From Pseudogymnoascus destructans (Eukaryota; Ascomycota; Leotiomycetes; Thelebolales; Thelebolaceae), in assembly GCF_001641265.1 (NCBI RefSeq), contig NW_020167538.1:186001-250000 (forward strand): a stretch of 64,000 nt of DNA, written 5' to 3'. Positions 30,795 to 40,997 of the stretch are shown here, one piece after another. The notes under the pieces were generated by a model. That model ran no database searches. It worked only from the letters and a program-made list of their open reading frames with translations, and had not been told where the DNA came from. Both the position numbers and the translations under genes were made by a program. The stretch's first letter is position 1. Each line of letters begins with the position of its first letter.

Positions 30795-31529
30795 TAAAAA
30801 TCGCCGGCGACGAGGATGATAACCAGAGTCAGTCCACGCCAGCCGATGCCTCCACCGATCCGTCCCGAGCTACGAATGTGCCACAGGAAGTGGAAGACGA
30901 CATACTCGCGATTCTTGATAGAGACGAGGTCGCCTTCGGAGATGCCATTGGGGACGACAGGGATGAAGATTTTGTTCCCGGTCCCGACGACAATGAAGGC
31001 TCTGGTGAAGGCTCTAGTGAAGGCTACGGTGGAGAAGCTGATGCTGATCCATCATTGCCGGGCGATGAGATTGCCACCAGTAGCGGTGGTGCCGAGATAG
31101 CTGCGGAAGGTGGCACGAATCCACCAGCAGCTTATCATATGGCACCAGCCCAGCAAATGTCGGATGACAGATGCAAAGCACACTTCCAGCGCCGTAGGCT
31201 TGCGGCGATTACGGGCTTGAAGAGGTTCGCCAAGGGGATCAAATATGATCCAACACGACAAGGGCAAAGGCCAACTTAGCCCTTCAGCTATAGCTTTTGG
31301 TTTTTGCTTTGCCGTGTTTCGGCAGACGACTTGATGGAGTCGTACATGGCAGCAATCACACGCAAGGTCCAGCTGCTGCTCGGGCAAGACTCTCTTGCTC
31401 CAGCTTCAATCCTATCGCTTGATAGAGACTGGAAGCACTATCATGTTTTAAAGGGAGTCTATATAAACTTGCCATTTGACAAGTCGACCAATATCTACGA
31501 GTGTTACATTGGGTCGACATGTTGTACGC
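30795..31529 (+). pseudogene. GIY-YIG-type gene relic, 5' part, split by the hAT element
   Basis: An acidic, low-complexity open stretch (…VPQEVEDDILAILDRDEVAF…) with no start codon in frame begins exactly at the end of a repeat copy, so it is truncated at the 5' end. It ends GLKRFAKGIKYDPTRQGQRPT before a stop. A further exon-like piece preceded by an acceptor-like TTTCGGCAG reads DDLMESYMAAITRKVQLLLGQ...LPFDKSTNIYECYIGST, resembling the GIY-YIG motif of fungal GIY-YIG proteins. The hAT element cuts it at 31529. No good donor for the presumed intron remains. A second relic of the same family lies at 41142. Confidence 0.5.
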
Positions 31530-31790
31530 CAGCGCTCCTAATAGTCCAGACCATTAACTGGACTATTAGTCCAGACTGCAGTCCAGACTAATAGTCCATA
31601 GACTATCGGTCCGGTCTGCGTTTTACAGACCAGACTGATGGTCCAGTCTACGTCCCTCAGACAGACTGTTGGTCCAGTCTATGTTTGTCAGACTGGACGG
31701 ATGGTCTGGTCTGACTGAAACAGACTGACCAACCGTCTGGTCCAATGATCTCAGACCGACTGTCAGACTAATAGTCTGCCCCAATTTTCC
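31530..31790. repeat. Left subterminal repeat array of the hAT element
   Basis: About ten variants of GGTCCAGTCTG / CAGACTGGACC occur in both orientations. They include an inverted pair GGACTATTAGT / ACTAATAGTCC at about 31559-31598 around CAGACTGCAGTCCAG. Such arrays are known transposase-binding sites in hAT elements. Confidence 0.8.
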
Positions 31791-32049
31791 TGCACGTCCT
31801 CCAAGCCAATTGAAGCCTGGCCCCTAACGCCATCGTAACCATGCTAGCCCTGTTGGGCTTAGCGATTCTCAATTCCTGTCAGTGGTTAGACTTCAATTGG
31901 CTCAGAGAGAGAGTGCAAGAGCTTTTCGGTCAAGTAATTCCAACCTACAGAGCTAGAGGTAAATACGTCTGTCCACGCGACGGTATGAGTGTTTATTTTT
32001 CATCATCAGTATATATTTTGGGCCCGGTGCCAGTGATGGAATCGAACAT

Positions 32050-34326
32050 GTGTGCAGCCAGCATTTACTGCAAAACCTATCACAAGTCATGTCTTCTATT
32101 GGCGATCTCTCGAGTAGTGCTTCTGGCTGCAATAGCCGTCTAGACGATTCTGACCTTAACTTAGCCACTTCTTCTTCGGCAGCTTCCTCATCTTCAAATC
32201 CTAGCGCCCCCCGCCACAGGACATCCCCTATCTGGCAACATTGTCGACTAGAAGAGGGCAGGAATATACCAGCTGCCTGGGTCGATTCCAACGGAAGGAA
32301 ATGGTGGTATTGCCAACCCTGCTTCGACAGGAAGAAAAGAGACAAGAAGTACAACTGCTCTGGTGGATCGTCCACTATCATCGATCATCTGCGTAAACAG
32401 CATGGAATTGTGCTCTCTAAGAGGCAAGACATCCACCGGGAAGCGACGGAAAGCCGCCTTGGAGACATCAGTTCCTTCTTGAGCAAAGAAACCCTGACCT
32501 CTACCAAGAGACGCAAGGTGACAGCAGAGGAGGATGCGCTTGACCAAGCCACTCTACGCGAACTATACTGCCGCTACACGGTAGCTTGCAGTCTCCCTTT
32601 TGCTCAGGTCGAACACCCAGCCTTTCGTGACTTCATCCGCTATCTTCGTCCGGCTGCCGATGATCTCCTTCCAAGGTCTGGCGATACAGTTAAAACCGAC
32701 TTACAATGGGGCTATGACAACAAGAAGGAGTTTGTAAAGAGAGCTTTGCAAAATGCTCTTTCTTCGATCCATATTATTCCTGACAATTGGACTTCGCCGA
32801 ATGGTTTGGGGGTCATTGGTTTCACAGTTCAATTCGTAACCGAAGATCACGGTTTACAATCGCTTGTGGTGAGGATTAAGGAGCTGGAAGGAGAACATAG
32901 TGGAGAAAACATGGCCGAAGCCATCATGGAGTTCATACGAGAATATGGAATCGCCACAAAAGTTGGATATTTCATGATGGACAATGCTAGCAACATGAAC
33001 ACCATGATTGACAAGGTCTCTGACAAACTGGAGCGAGAGTTTGATGTTTTCTACGACCCTCTTCCTCACCGGCTTCGCTGTACCGGCCACATCATAAACC
33101 TGGCCGTGATGGAATTTCTCATAGGAAAACGGCCGCGGACGACAGGCTCCTATGGTGGGCCGTCCGAAGAGGAGATTGAGGAATGGAGAAAGCGAGGGGC
33201 GATAGGAAAGCTTCATAATATCGTGGTCTATATCACTTGGACCCCCCAGAGGCTTCAAACGTTTACTGTTCTCACCGACGGCCTCAGGCTACGGCGTGAC
33301 AATGACACTCGTTGGAATTCATGGTACCAAATGGTTGAAAGGGCTCTCAGGCCTAAAGTCAGGCAAGCTATCACCGTATTTTGCGCACAAGAGCCTGCTC
33401 TACAAGAGGATGCCCTGACTCCGTCTGATTGGGTAACTTTGGCTGAGATTCACAAATTTCTGGAACCATTCCACGACGCAACAATGGCCAACGAGGGCGT
33501 TCAAAATTCCATCGCCGACGTTCTTCCCACCATGGATTATCTCCTACACCACATCGAGGCCGCCAGGGAGGCCACCACCATCCCCCACTTGGCTATGATG
33601 ATGGAGACTGCTTGGGCCAAACTGGCCGACTACTATGAATTGACAGAAGACTCTCCAGTCTATTCAGCAGCCACAGTCTTAAACCCTTCTTTCAAGTGGG
33701 CATACATGGAGAAGACTTGGGAAGACAAGACGGAATGGATTGAGAGAGCTAAATCTCGGGTAGGGCAGCTGTGGAGGCAATCGTACAAATCAACTTCTTC
33801 CTTGCCGGTTCTTCGACCAGGCTCAGCAGAGGAGCCAACTACGAGGCGGCTAAATGGGTACAAAATGTGGATGAATGAGCAGAAGGCGACGATTTTCAAC
33901 ACAGACGATGACGAGTACGAAGTGTACTGCCGTGAGCCTGTTGTGATGACACCAGACCCGCTGAAATGGTGGCTGGAGGTGGCCCAGCGAAAACGATTCC
34001 CTAGCTTGTCATTGATGGCCATTGACATTCTTTCTATTGCAGCCATGTCTTCTGGGACAGAGCGACTCTTCTCGAAATCAAAACTTACGGTAACCGATCA
34101 GCGAGGAGCTATGGACGCTGAAACTTTAAATCTCGTAGAATGTCTACGTTCTTGGGACAGCAGCGCCTTGATAGTCCCATCAGATGTGAGTTTTCTGCTT
34201 CGTGAGGACTACCGTCAGCTAATTGCAGAGTCCAGTGTCGCTATGTCGATGCGGCTGCTGGGTTCAACCACTCTGATGCATTGGGGCGCGATGAGAGCGG
34301 TGGGGGATCAGACACAGTGGAGATGA
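32050..34326 (+). CDS. hAT family transposase
   Basis: An intact 758-residue frame without introns. Order: Ser-rich N-terminus, BED-type zinc finger (WWYCQPC at about 86-91, with DHLRKQH at 112-118), then the RNase H-like catalytic core with likely Asp residues at IPDNWTSP (245) and FMMDNASN (311). The conserved LRCTGHIINLA and RDNDTRWNSWY blocks follow, then the C-terminal hAT dimerisation region DPLKWWLEVAQRKRFPSLS...SSGTERLFS. MSSIGDLSS at 32089 is an alternative start. No stop or frameshift is seen, so activity is plausible. Confidence 0.95.
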   Translation: MCSQHLLQNLSQVMSSIGDLSSSASGCNSRLDDSDLNLATSSSAASSSSNPSAPRHRTSPIWQHCRLEEGRNIPAAWVDSNGRKWWYCQPCFDRKKRDKKYNCSGGSSTIIDHLRKQHGIVLSKRQDIHREATESRLGDISSFLSKETLTSTKRRKVTAEEDALDQATLRELYCRYTVACSLPFAQVEHPAFRDFIRYLRPAADDLLPRSGDTVKTDLQWGYDNKKEFVKRALQNALSSIHIIPDNWTSPNGLGVIGFTVQFVTEDHGLQSLVVRIKELEGEHSGENMAEAIMEFIREYGIATKVGYFMMDNASNMNTMIDKVSDKLEREFDVFYDPLPHRLRCTGHIINLAVMEFLIGKRPRTTGSYGGPSEEEIEEWRKRGAIGKLHNIVVYITWTPQRLQTFTVLTDGLRLRRDNDTRWNSWYQMVERALRPKVRQAITVFCAQEPALQEDALTPSDWVTLAEIHKFLEPFHDATMANEGVQNSIADVLPTMDYLLHHIEAAREATTIPHLAMMMETAWAKLADYYELTEDSPVYSAATVLNPSFKWAYMEKTWEDKTEWIERAKSRVGQLWRQSYKSTSSLPVLRPGSAEEPTTRRLNGYKMWMNEQKATIFNTDDDEYEVYCREPVVMTPDPLKWWLEVAQRKRFPSLSLMAIDILSIAAMSSGTERLFSKSKLTVTDQRGAMDAETLNLVECLRSWDSSALIVPSDVSFLLREDYRQLIAESSVAMSMRLLGSTTLMHWGAMRAVGDQTQWR

Positions 34327-34384
34327 CATAGGGGAGCTTGGAGGTAGAATCGTAGATAGCAAAGGCTACAAGTCATATGTTGTG

Positions 34385-34626
34385 ATTTAGACTAATAGTC
34401 CAGACTGCAGTCCAGACTGCAGTCTGGTCTGATGATGACGGACGGACCAACAGTCCAGTCTGGCAAAGACGGACCGGACCGTCCGTCTGGTCTGACGATA
34501 ACGAACAGACCAACAGTCCAGTCTGCCCATGACAGACTGACGACTAGTCCAGTCTGACCATGACGGACCGACTAACAGTCCAGTCTGAGGTTTCCAGACT
34601 GACTGTTTGGACTATTAGGAGCGCTG
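34385..34626. repeat. Right subterminal repeat array of the hAT element
   Basis: It is the mirror of the left array: repeated CAACAGTCCAGTCTG and GACGGACCG motifs, ending in the inverted terminus. Confidence 0.8.
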
Positions 34627-34634
34627 TTGTACGC

Positions 34635-35404
34635 TGTTCAAACGTGTCTCACAGCATACGAGAGTTGCCCAGCTATATACTGGAGGTAAGCTCTCAAAAG
34701 AGAATGCGAAGAGTTGCATTATAACTACATTTGCAAGCCAAATGTAGCCAGGAACTTCCGGGTCCTTGCTGCATTCCCAAGCAGAAACGTGCGAGATGGT
34801 TACGTGCATCTGTTAGAAGCGATCATGATGATCATCCTTCAGTCATGTCCTTGTCCCCTGCGCAATTCGGGATTCATGAATATCGAATCTCATGAGATCA
34901 TGAGAACTGTGCGCATCGATGCAGTTATCCCCCAAGTCCAGTGGACTGGACTGAATTCTGCGTGGCCAGCAGTTCAGTTGTTTCGCATGGACCGAGTTCC
35001 ATGCAAAAACAAGGTATGTCCAGGGAAAACTGCGCGGAATGTTGGATTTACACTATGTTATATATGTGCTACGTTCCAGACAAGGATGGGGCATCTTCCT
35101 ACTGGTATGGAGGTCTATCAGCTCATGTCGGGCAAAGGCTAGAGGCGGTTCGAGCGAAGGCCGGCCCCGACCCAGCTTGTCGAGATTGCGGGAGAAAGAG
35201 TCTTTCTTTGCCGTCAAGCATCTCATGCATCACCTTGCGCCAGGAGTGCTTCTCTGTGGCGCATGTGTCATGCAGCTCAAGGCTTACGGGGTTATGCACA
35301 CGGCAGAGGAGAAGGCCAAGTTGGTCAGAGTATCTGCTTTGATTTCTAGGCGGAGAACAGAGGATGTTCTTTGTGAGAACTGCGCTGTTCCCGAGAGCTC
35401 TTAA
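34635..35404 (+). pseudogene. GIY-YIG-type gene relic, 3' part
   Basis: Joined across the hAT duplication, the frame runs on as STCCTLFKRVSQHTRVAQLY, completing the GIY-YIG-like block with its Arg and His. A frameshift near 34720 is needed to reach YICKPNVARNFRVLAAF...GYVHLLEAIMM, the next conserved block. Later pieces in different frames are Cys-rich (CRDCG; VLLCGACVMQLKAYG; VLCENCAVPESS, stop at 35404), resembling the zinc-binding tail of these proteins. Several frame changes show decay, apart from the hAT insertion. Confidence 0.5.
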
Positions 35405-35667
35405 CTCACTCGCCAACACATCTACAATTCTGAAGTTAGCCAAGTTTTGTGCAGTACAAAAACCTCGATGATATCGTTGATTTTTATAGTGGCACACTAT
35501 GTTTTTCATTTACTCTATAGCTATATGCGAAGGGTCGAAGAAGGATATGTGCTTATTATACAGCATCTCTACATTACAATTTAACTTTTAGTGCCTATAA
35601 AATAGAATATGCCGTATAAACGCTATTAGCACATATCTATTAGAGCTTGAAACGCAAGACCTTCGAA
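35405..35667. repeat. Third copy of the 115-bp AT-rich repeat
   Basis: 35545-35655 matches the copies at 30480 and 30676 (TAAAATAGAATATGCCGTATA). It ends directly against the DUF4267-like gene. Confidence 0.6.
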
Positions 35668-36024
35668 TCAGTTACTTTGGTGGGAGTATAGGCTGATAGT
35701 AACTAATAAATTAGAAGGGAGAGTTAGTAGCCATTGATAATAACACACCCATCCATCCACCAGCCCCACGATCCCTACACATCCCAGCACCGTGTCCACG
35801 GATCCCAACTTCCCCTGCAGGTACAGTAGCCAGATTGCTGCCCCGAGCGCGATGTTGCGGCCGGCCATGATGGTCATGAGGACCTGAGCGGCTGGGTTAT
35901 AGGCCAGAGAGGGGGGAAGCCCGAAGATCGTCATTGCGCGGGAGGGACTGAAGAATGGCATAGTCCCACCGAGGCCCATCCCAGTAGCCACGATCAGAGG
36001 GGGAAGGTGGCGGAGGGAGAACAT
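35668..36024 (-). CDS. Small membrane protein, DUF4267-like, probably 3'-truncated
   Basis: 118 residues from MFSLRHLPPLIV. Hydrophobic segments are LIVATGMGLGGTMPFF, VLMTIMAGRNIALGAAIWLLYL and VLGCVGIVGLVDGWVCY, with the motif RAMTIFGLPP, as in fungal DUF4267 proteins of unknown function. The last 24 residues (YYQWLLTLPSN...) do not look like the usual tail, and a repeat copy starts just beyond, so the 3' end may have been replaced. An upstream in-frame ATG at 36210 would add a 62-residue leader with no clear signal. Confidence 0.6.
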   Translation of the reverse strand: MFSLRHLPPLIVATGMGLGGTMPFFSPSRAMTIFGLPPSLAYNPAAQVLMTIMAGRNIALGAAIWLLYLQGKLGSVDTVLGCVGIVGLVDGWVCYYQWLLTLPSNLLVTISLYSHQSN

Positions 36025-36442
36025 TGTGGATGGTTGGTGTGGAGACGGAGGGCTAACGGCGGTGGAGCGGGAGATCGTTACTCTTGGGAGACGAGTGAAT
36101 GCTTTTGAGATGGTAGTAGTTGGACAATGGAAGAGAGATGGGGATGGTTGATCGTGGAAGGAAGCAGATGCGGGGATGCGGGGATGCGGGTCTCGCGTCA
36201 GCCCTGCCAAAAAAGCTTCATGGCAACGCCAAAGTTTAAAACACGCGAGGAGTATTGTTGCAAAAACAAGTCCATATATTCATTATCATTCAACTTTAAC
36301 AAGGTATCACACAATCCCCCTAACCTGCAACTTAAGCAACAGCAGTATCCAGAGGTATTCCCAGAACATTACGCTCCCCGAAACGCCGCCCAATTCCTTG
36401 TTTATACCTACCCCCCAACATTCTCCCGAACGGACCAAGATC
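36025..36442. other. Intergenic, nothing recognised
   Basis: Upstream of the DUF4267-like gene and downstream of NUF2. No supported coding sequence. GCGGGGATGCGGGGATGCGG near 36170 is a short direct repeat. Confidence 0.5.
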
Positions 36443-37950
36443 CTACAACGACTGCTCCATCTCCGTGATGTACAGCTTGATGTGCGAGTCCATCTTCAAG
36501 AATTCGTCGTGCGCAGTGTGTATCTCATTCTCAATGTTTTCCTTCAGATCCACCATCTATGCAACAGAGTTAGCGTCAAACCTCATCAACCCCAAGAAAC
36601 CGCATATGGACATACCTTCTTCTCAGTCTGCTCGATCCTCACCCTCCGCCTCTCCATCTCTCGTCCCTTATCTCCCCTCTCCTCCGTCAGCGTTCTATGC
36701 ACCGCCCTCAACTCCTCCATCCTCTCCTTCGCCGCCTGAGCTTTCTCCCGACTCCCTTCGCGCAGTTTCTCTGTGCGCTCGTTGTACTTCGCCAGCTGCC
36801 TCTTGAGAAGCGACTCTTCACGCTCGACCTCGCGCACGTTGTTCCCGCGCTCCGACAGCGCATCGCGCTGCCGCGAGTTCTTGACATTCTCCTCATCCTC
36901 CTTCTGAAGCTCCGCTGCCGTCTCCTCAAGAATCTTAGACACAGAGGCGACATCTGTTGATACGACTCCGAAGGTATCGGTGCTCGTCTGGAGCGCTCTT
37001 GCGCGGCGGTCGAGACTATCGATATGTGCCTTTTCGTTGCTCAGTGACGCCCCCAAGTCCGTCAGAGTAGCCTGCAGTGCCGCAGGGCTCTGCAACACGT
37101 ATGGCCTTAACTTCCCGCTCTCTTGCCTCAGATTAATCGCCGTCGCCGTCTTGTCTTCCAACACGTGCGTCAACTCGTCCTTCTTCTTCTGAAGCCCGTC
37201 GTATCTTGCCATCACCTCTGTCTGGCTGACTTGCAGCGCCCTCAACCTCTGCTTTAACTCCTGATTGCGCTTCACCTTCTCCGAAACGTGACTCTCCATC
37301 GCCTTGCGGTTCCTCCTCATCTCCTCCAGCCGCGCTTCCATCTCCTGGTTCTCCATATACAACGTCTCAATCCTCCCCTTCGTCGTCTCAGTCTTGTTGA
37401 AATGCTCATCAATAACGCCAGTCTGACTCTCCCTGAAGCGCACAAAATTGATGATGTAACTGAAGATCTTGCTCAGGCGCTCGTGTGTCGGCTTCTGCAG
37501 GTCCTGGAACGAGAAGTCGTGCACCCCGCACTCCTGCAGCAGCTTGCGCAGAGACATGTAGAATCCCATCAGGTTGCGCACATCAGACGGAACCACATCC
37601 ATATACTCGCCGCAGACATCCTCGGCGGCCGCGCGCATGGCAGGTCCGATGGTGTCGTGCGTCGCGTTCATGAGGAGCTCGGCGAACCATTGGAAGATCT
37701 GCTGGATCTGGAGCGGATTCGGTTTCTGGAGGTCGGCGGCGGTGAAGGGGACCCCAATATCGCTGATACATCCTGCGATTTCTTTGTCGGGCTGTGGAAT
37801 TTCTCGTCAGTTCTTGGACTTCTATGGGCTGCGCGGGAGGGGTGGGATTACCAGGCGCATAAACGCATCGCTCTCTTCTTCTTTTTTCGTGACACGGCTT
37901 TTTTGCTGAGATGGCGGGGGAGCCATGCTCATGCGTGAATTGTAGGACAT
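36443..37950 (-). CDS. NUF2: Kinetochore protein Nuf2 (Ndc80 complex)
   Basis: Nuf2 pairs with Ndc80 to bind microtubules at the kinetochore. Exons on the minus strand are 37950-37852, 37791-36616 and 36556-36443, 462 residues, the normal length. Introns are 60 and 59 bp. The N-terminal calponin-homology-like domain (LPDKEIAGCISDIGVPFTAADLQKPNP..., FQWFAELLMNATHD..., SYIINFVRFRE) is followed by coiled coil to the end (VDLKENIENEIHTAHDEF). The start MSYNSRMSMAPPPSQ matches the short basic, flexible fungal N-terminus. The exon junctions rebuild continuous family sequence, so the model is secure. Confidence 0.93.
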
Positions 37951-38236
37951 CGTGAGGCTTCAATGCGCGACTCTGTAAGTGTAGATTGTGGGTTGTAGAA
38001 TCGTTGTCGCATTCAATATGAGTATTCGTGGTCGCTGTTGTTACCAAAATGCACAATGTAAACAAACCGATGCATGGATGCCTGAGGCTATACATGGCCG
38101 AGTGGTCTAAGTCGGCTTGGACCGAAACAAAAACCACGTGATAAAAATCAGTATAGATCACGTGCATTCAATTCCTGTTGATTCTCGAATGCAGATTAAT
38201 TATGATTATATTATTTGTGTTCATTCTGCCTCTTAA
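37951..38236. other. Intergenic; contains a tRNA-like D-arm fragment
   Basis: 38095-38115 reads TGGCCGAGTGGTCTAAG, like a tRNA-Leu/Ser D-arm, but no anticodon arm, T-arm or acceptor pairing follows. Otherwise nothing is recognised. Confidence 0.4.
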
Positions 38237-38704
38237 CTATCCTTGTACCTTTGAAGAGTGAAGCCAGAATGGCAGTAATATCTTCAGCTTGACTGTGTTG
38301 TCGAAACAGGAAACATGCGCATGGAAATATCTCCTCTCAAAAAGCAGCGTTTTGAAAGATGGTGTTGACTGAAACGAGGAAGGAAGCGTTTCTTGTATGA
38401 CTACTGGCTCATTGAACTGCAAGGGGGCGTTGATAGTACGCTTGCTGGGAAAGATCTCAAATGGGTGGAGGGCGGTTGTTGCGATATATGATTTCCCTTT
38501 ATTATATGGCGTCCAGACTGCTGTGGAGCTACAGAGAGCAATAGTATAACCTCTGAGGTAAAACTCGGGAAGCCTATAATTGGATGTGGGAGTGTCGGTT
38601 TGAAGCGTGAATGCTATCGTGAAGGGCTGACCAATAATTATTGTTGTAGAGGGTGCTGCTAGTAGAGAGAGGTTTAATTGGAAGTTATTGGCATTTTGTT
38701 GCAT
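38237..38704 (-). CDS. Hypothetical protein, weak arrestin-like pattern
   Basis: 155 residues from MQQNANNFQLNLSLLAAPS, the most plausible start; an upstream in-frame ATG at 38776 would add 24. The alternating beta pattern (IIIGQPFTIAFTLQT, LPEFYLRGYTIALCSSTAVW) and a second block SFQSTPSFKTLLFERRYFHAHVSCFDNTVKLKILLPF recall small fungal arrestin-fold proteins. This is a pattern impression only. No intron or neighbour clarifies its role. Confidence 0.4.
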   Translation of the reverse strand: MQQNANNFQLNLSLLAAPSTTIIIGQPFTIAFTLQTDTPTSNYRLPEFYLRGYTIALCSSTAVWTPYNKGKSYIATTALHPFEIFPSKRTINAPLQFNEPVVIQETLPSSFQSTPSFKTLLFERRYFHAHVSCFDNTVKLKILLPFWLHSSKVQG

Positions 38705-39296
38705 CGTCCCTTTGAAAGACTCGGTTTTGGTGAGTGAGTAATGTGTATGACCTCGGCTCTCGTTGTAGGGAGTCAATCGACCTCTGTGAACGCAATAGAC
38801 AGGAACGACATCCGACAGGTAGGAGCAGAGGATAAAGAAAAAAGAAGGTTTGTGAAATACCGTGGACGTGGGGAGGGAAGGCTACCTTGAGGTGGACAGA
38901 GGAGCGCAACTGTCTCAACAAAAAGGAACTATTGCTACATTATACACACCTTATCTAGGTTAATATGTTGCACATTAAAAATGTTTGTGAAGCGCAGGCG
39001 CTTCGCAAGGCTTATCGGTTGCGGGGGTAGTTAAAATAGACAGCTATTGTGGTTATGGATCTACAACGCCCCCAATATCATATGTGGGAGGTACTGATGC
39101 ACCTTTCGTGTTTGGCTTTCCATAGTTTTCTACTATGAGTAGGCGCAGCACTGGTACAATCAGTTCATCATGGTTCTCTCTTGACGACGACTGTTCTTCC
39201 TTCACAAACTAGACATCCCTTCGAACAAAGTCGTTGCACGCATGATGTCCCCAGCAAACCCCTCCTTGCTTCAGGATCTACACATACCTTGACCAT
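38705..39296. other. Intergenic, nothing recognised
   Basis: Promoter space between two divergent doubtful genes. A short AAGCGCAGGCGCTT palindromic motif lies near 38990. No supported coding sequence. Confidence 0.5.
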
Positions 39297-40997
39297 GAGC
39301 AATTCAACCGCCCCCGTGGGCGTAGTCATGCCGGTGATAATTTCCTCGAGAAGGTGGCTCCAGGCCTTCCAGCTCATCCCGATCCTCGCCCTGAATACCA
39401 TGCTCCAGCCCGTTGGCCTTATCCTCGGTATCTCTGCATACAATGGAGTCTGGCTCCGAGCGTCACCCTTAATGTGCGCTCTCGATGTTTTGGCTCTCAT
39501 CTCTCGGTCGGTGGCATATTATGCCTTGCCTCATCATACACCAAGCAATTCATTTCTCGGCATCAGAAGGGATCGCTTTGATGAGTTTGAGATTAATCAT
39601 ATTGGTAGAAAGACGGTTCTCGCAACGATACCACGCCTTCTGGGATTTTATTAGCATGTTGCCGCTGGTGTATGTGTGGGGTGCATAGAAGGAAATCAAA
39701 TGGACGATGGCTTGGGCGTGGATGTATGTTGCTTCATACGTGGTGTTGGAGATAGCATTGCAGGCAGCTCACGCGGTACTTTCTCTTGGAGGCACCAAAA
39801 GTTGCTTTTGAGCTCCAGACAACTGTGTCCGCCGCTGATTTCGAGTTGGAAGCGTCTGTTGGGGAAGAAGATGACGACGAAGACGACCAAGCACCACTCG
39901 TCAAGAGAACCAAAGATACGACGGAGGGAGCGAGCGATGATGCCATGGAATCAACAAGTACGAGGTATGCCTTGAGCAAGACAGACTTTGGGGAAAAGGA
40001 GACAACAGGTGATAGCGGCTCTACGGCCATCCAAGGGCAGTCTCCCGGACCATCAAGCAGAACTGGAGAAGGTGACAATGACAGCTCCGCCCCCCTAATC
40101 CAAGAGCAGTTCACAAACCCTGCGATCAGAACTGCCGCTTCCGACCTAGAGGCTGCAAATGACAGCCAAGACAACGACCCCCTCATGTCAGCACGGTTCT
40201 TACGCTTCAAAGTCATATTCGATTATTTCGACACGGCCCTTCTGGGGATAGGCTGTATTCTCCATGTACTGGGCCTTCCTCGACTTCATCCACCCCTACC
40301 TGGGGAACAGCATCTGCTCCACTGGCGCCTGGAGCTTTCCAAATCACCTCGTTTCCATGCCTTTGACGATCGTCGTCTTGTTCACCATAATGGCTCTGAG
40401 CTTCTTCGTCATGTTCCTGCTATACCTCCTGGTCTTGGGCCTTGGAGCCGGTTTCTTGCCATGGGAAAGCCCCTATGGTTATCCCCCCAAGCTTTCGTCC
40501 GAGGATGGATGGATAGACATCCTACCATACAGAACATCGTGGCTATAGTTTCTACGACTGTCGACAGATGGGCTCAGAAGGCTATGGTGACACTGTTTGT
40601 ACTGATGGATAGGAACAGTTTCGTCTTCGCTATAGTGATGATAGTCACAGTGGGCCCGTGTCTCCTCGCGCTCTTCTTGGTCTGGAGCACTATAACGGTA
40701 TTTATAGCACAGTTCCTGTGGTCGGAGTACATGATCTGGGTTTATGAGTTGGTATCCGCAGAATTTGTGGTTCTACCCATCTTCGGACTGATCTGTTTCG
40801 TGGCGCGTGTCTGGTTGAAGGGGGTGGTTGGAAAAGTTTTCCCCACGGATGAGAGATTTGAGGCTTCTTTGTACTTGGACGAAATGGGGGTCACTCTACT
40901 AACAGGAGTTCTAATATCCTTCGTGGTGTCGGCTCTGTGGTATGGATTCCGGTACCCCTATTTTGAAGTTGGGAAGTGGAGGGACAGCTGGCGGTAG
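39297..40997 (+). pseudogene. Multi-pass membrane protein gene with frame disruptions
   Basis: From MSNSTAPVGVVMPVI the frame encodes membrane-like segments (LQAFQLIPILALNTMLQPVGLILG, CALDVLALISRSVAYYAL), shifts near 39610 into RRFSQRYHAFWDFISMLPLVYVWG, and meets a TAG at 39686. It then resumes in frame as KEIKWTMAWAWMYVASYVVLEIALQAAHA, with an intron-like 39776-39818 (GT...CCAG), then an acidic linker. Another shift near 40250 and back near 40510 encloses the strongly hydrophobic LVSMPLTIVVLFTIMALSFFVMFLLYLLVLGL. The C-terminus (FVFAIVMIVTVGPCLLALFLVW, LTGVLISFVVSALWYGF) is open to 40997. I cannot explain all shifts by introns, so decay or sequence error is likely. Function unknown. Confidence 0.45.

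Larger units (their letters stand above)
31530..34626 (+). mobile_element. Complete hAT transposon
   Basis: It is flanked by the 8-bp duplication TTGTACGC (31522-31529 and 34627-34634), the length expected of hAT elements. Inverted termini start CAGCGCTCCTAATAGTCC and end GGACTATTAGGAGCGCTG. It is 3097 bp with one intact transposase. Both subterminal regions are packed with AGTCCAGTCTG-type motifs. It is likely recent. Confidence 0.95.

Noticed and set aside
38095..38140. Possible tRNA-Leu/Ser gene (TGGCCGAGTGGTCTAAG)
   Set aside because: Only a D-arm-like string is present; there is no anticodon stem, T-arm TTCGA or acceptor pairing within 100 bp.
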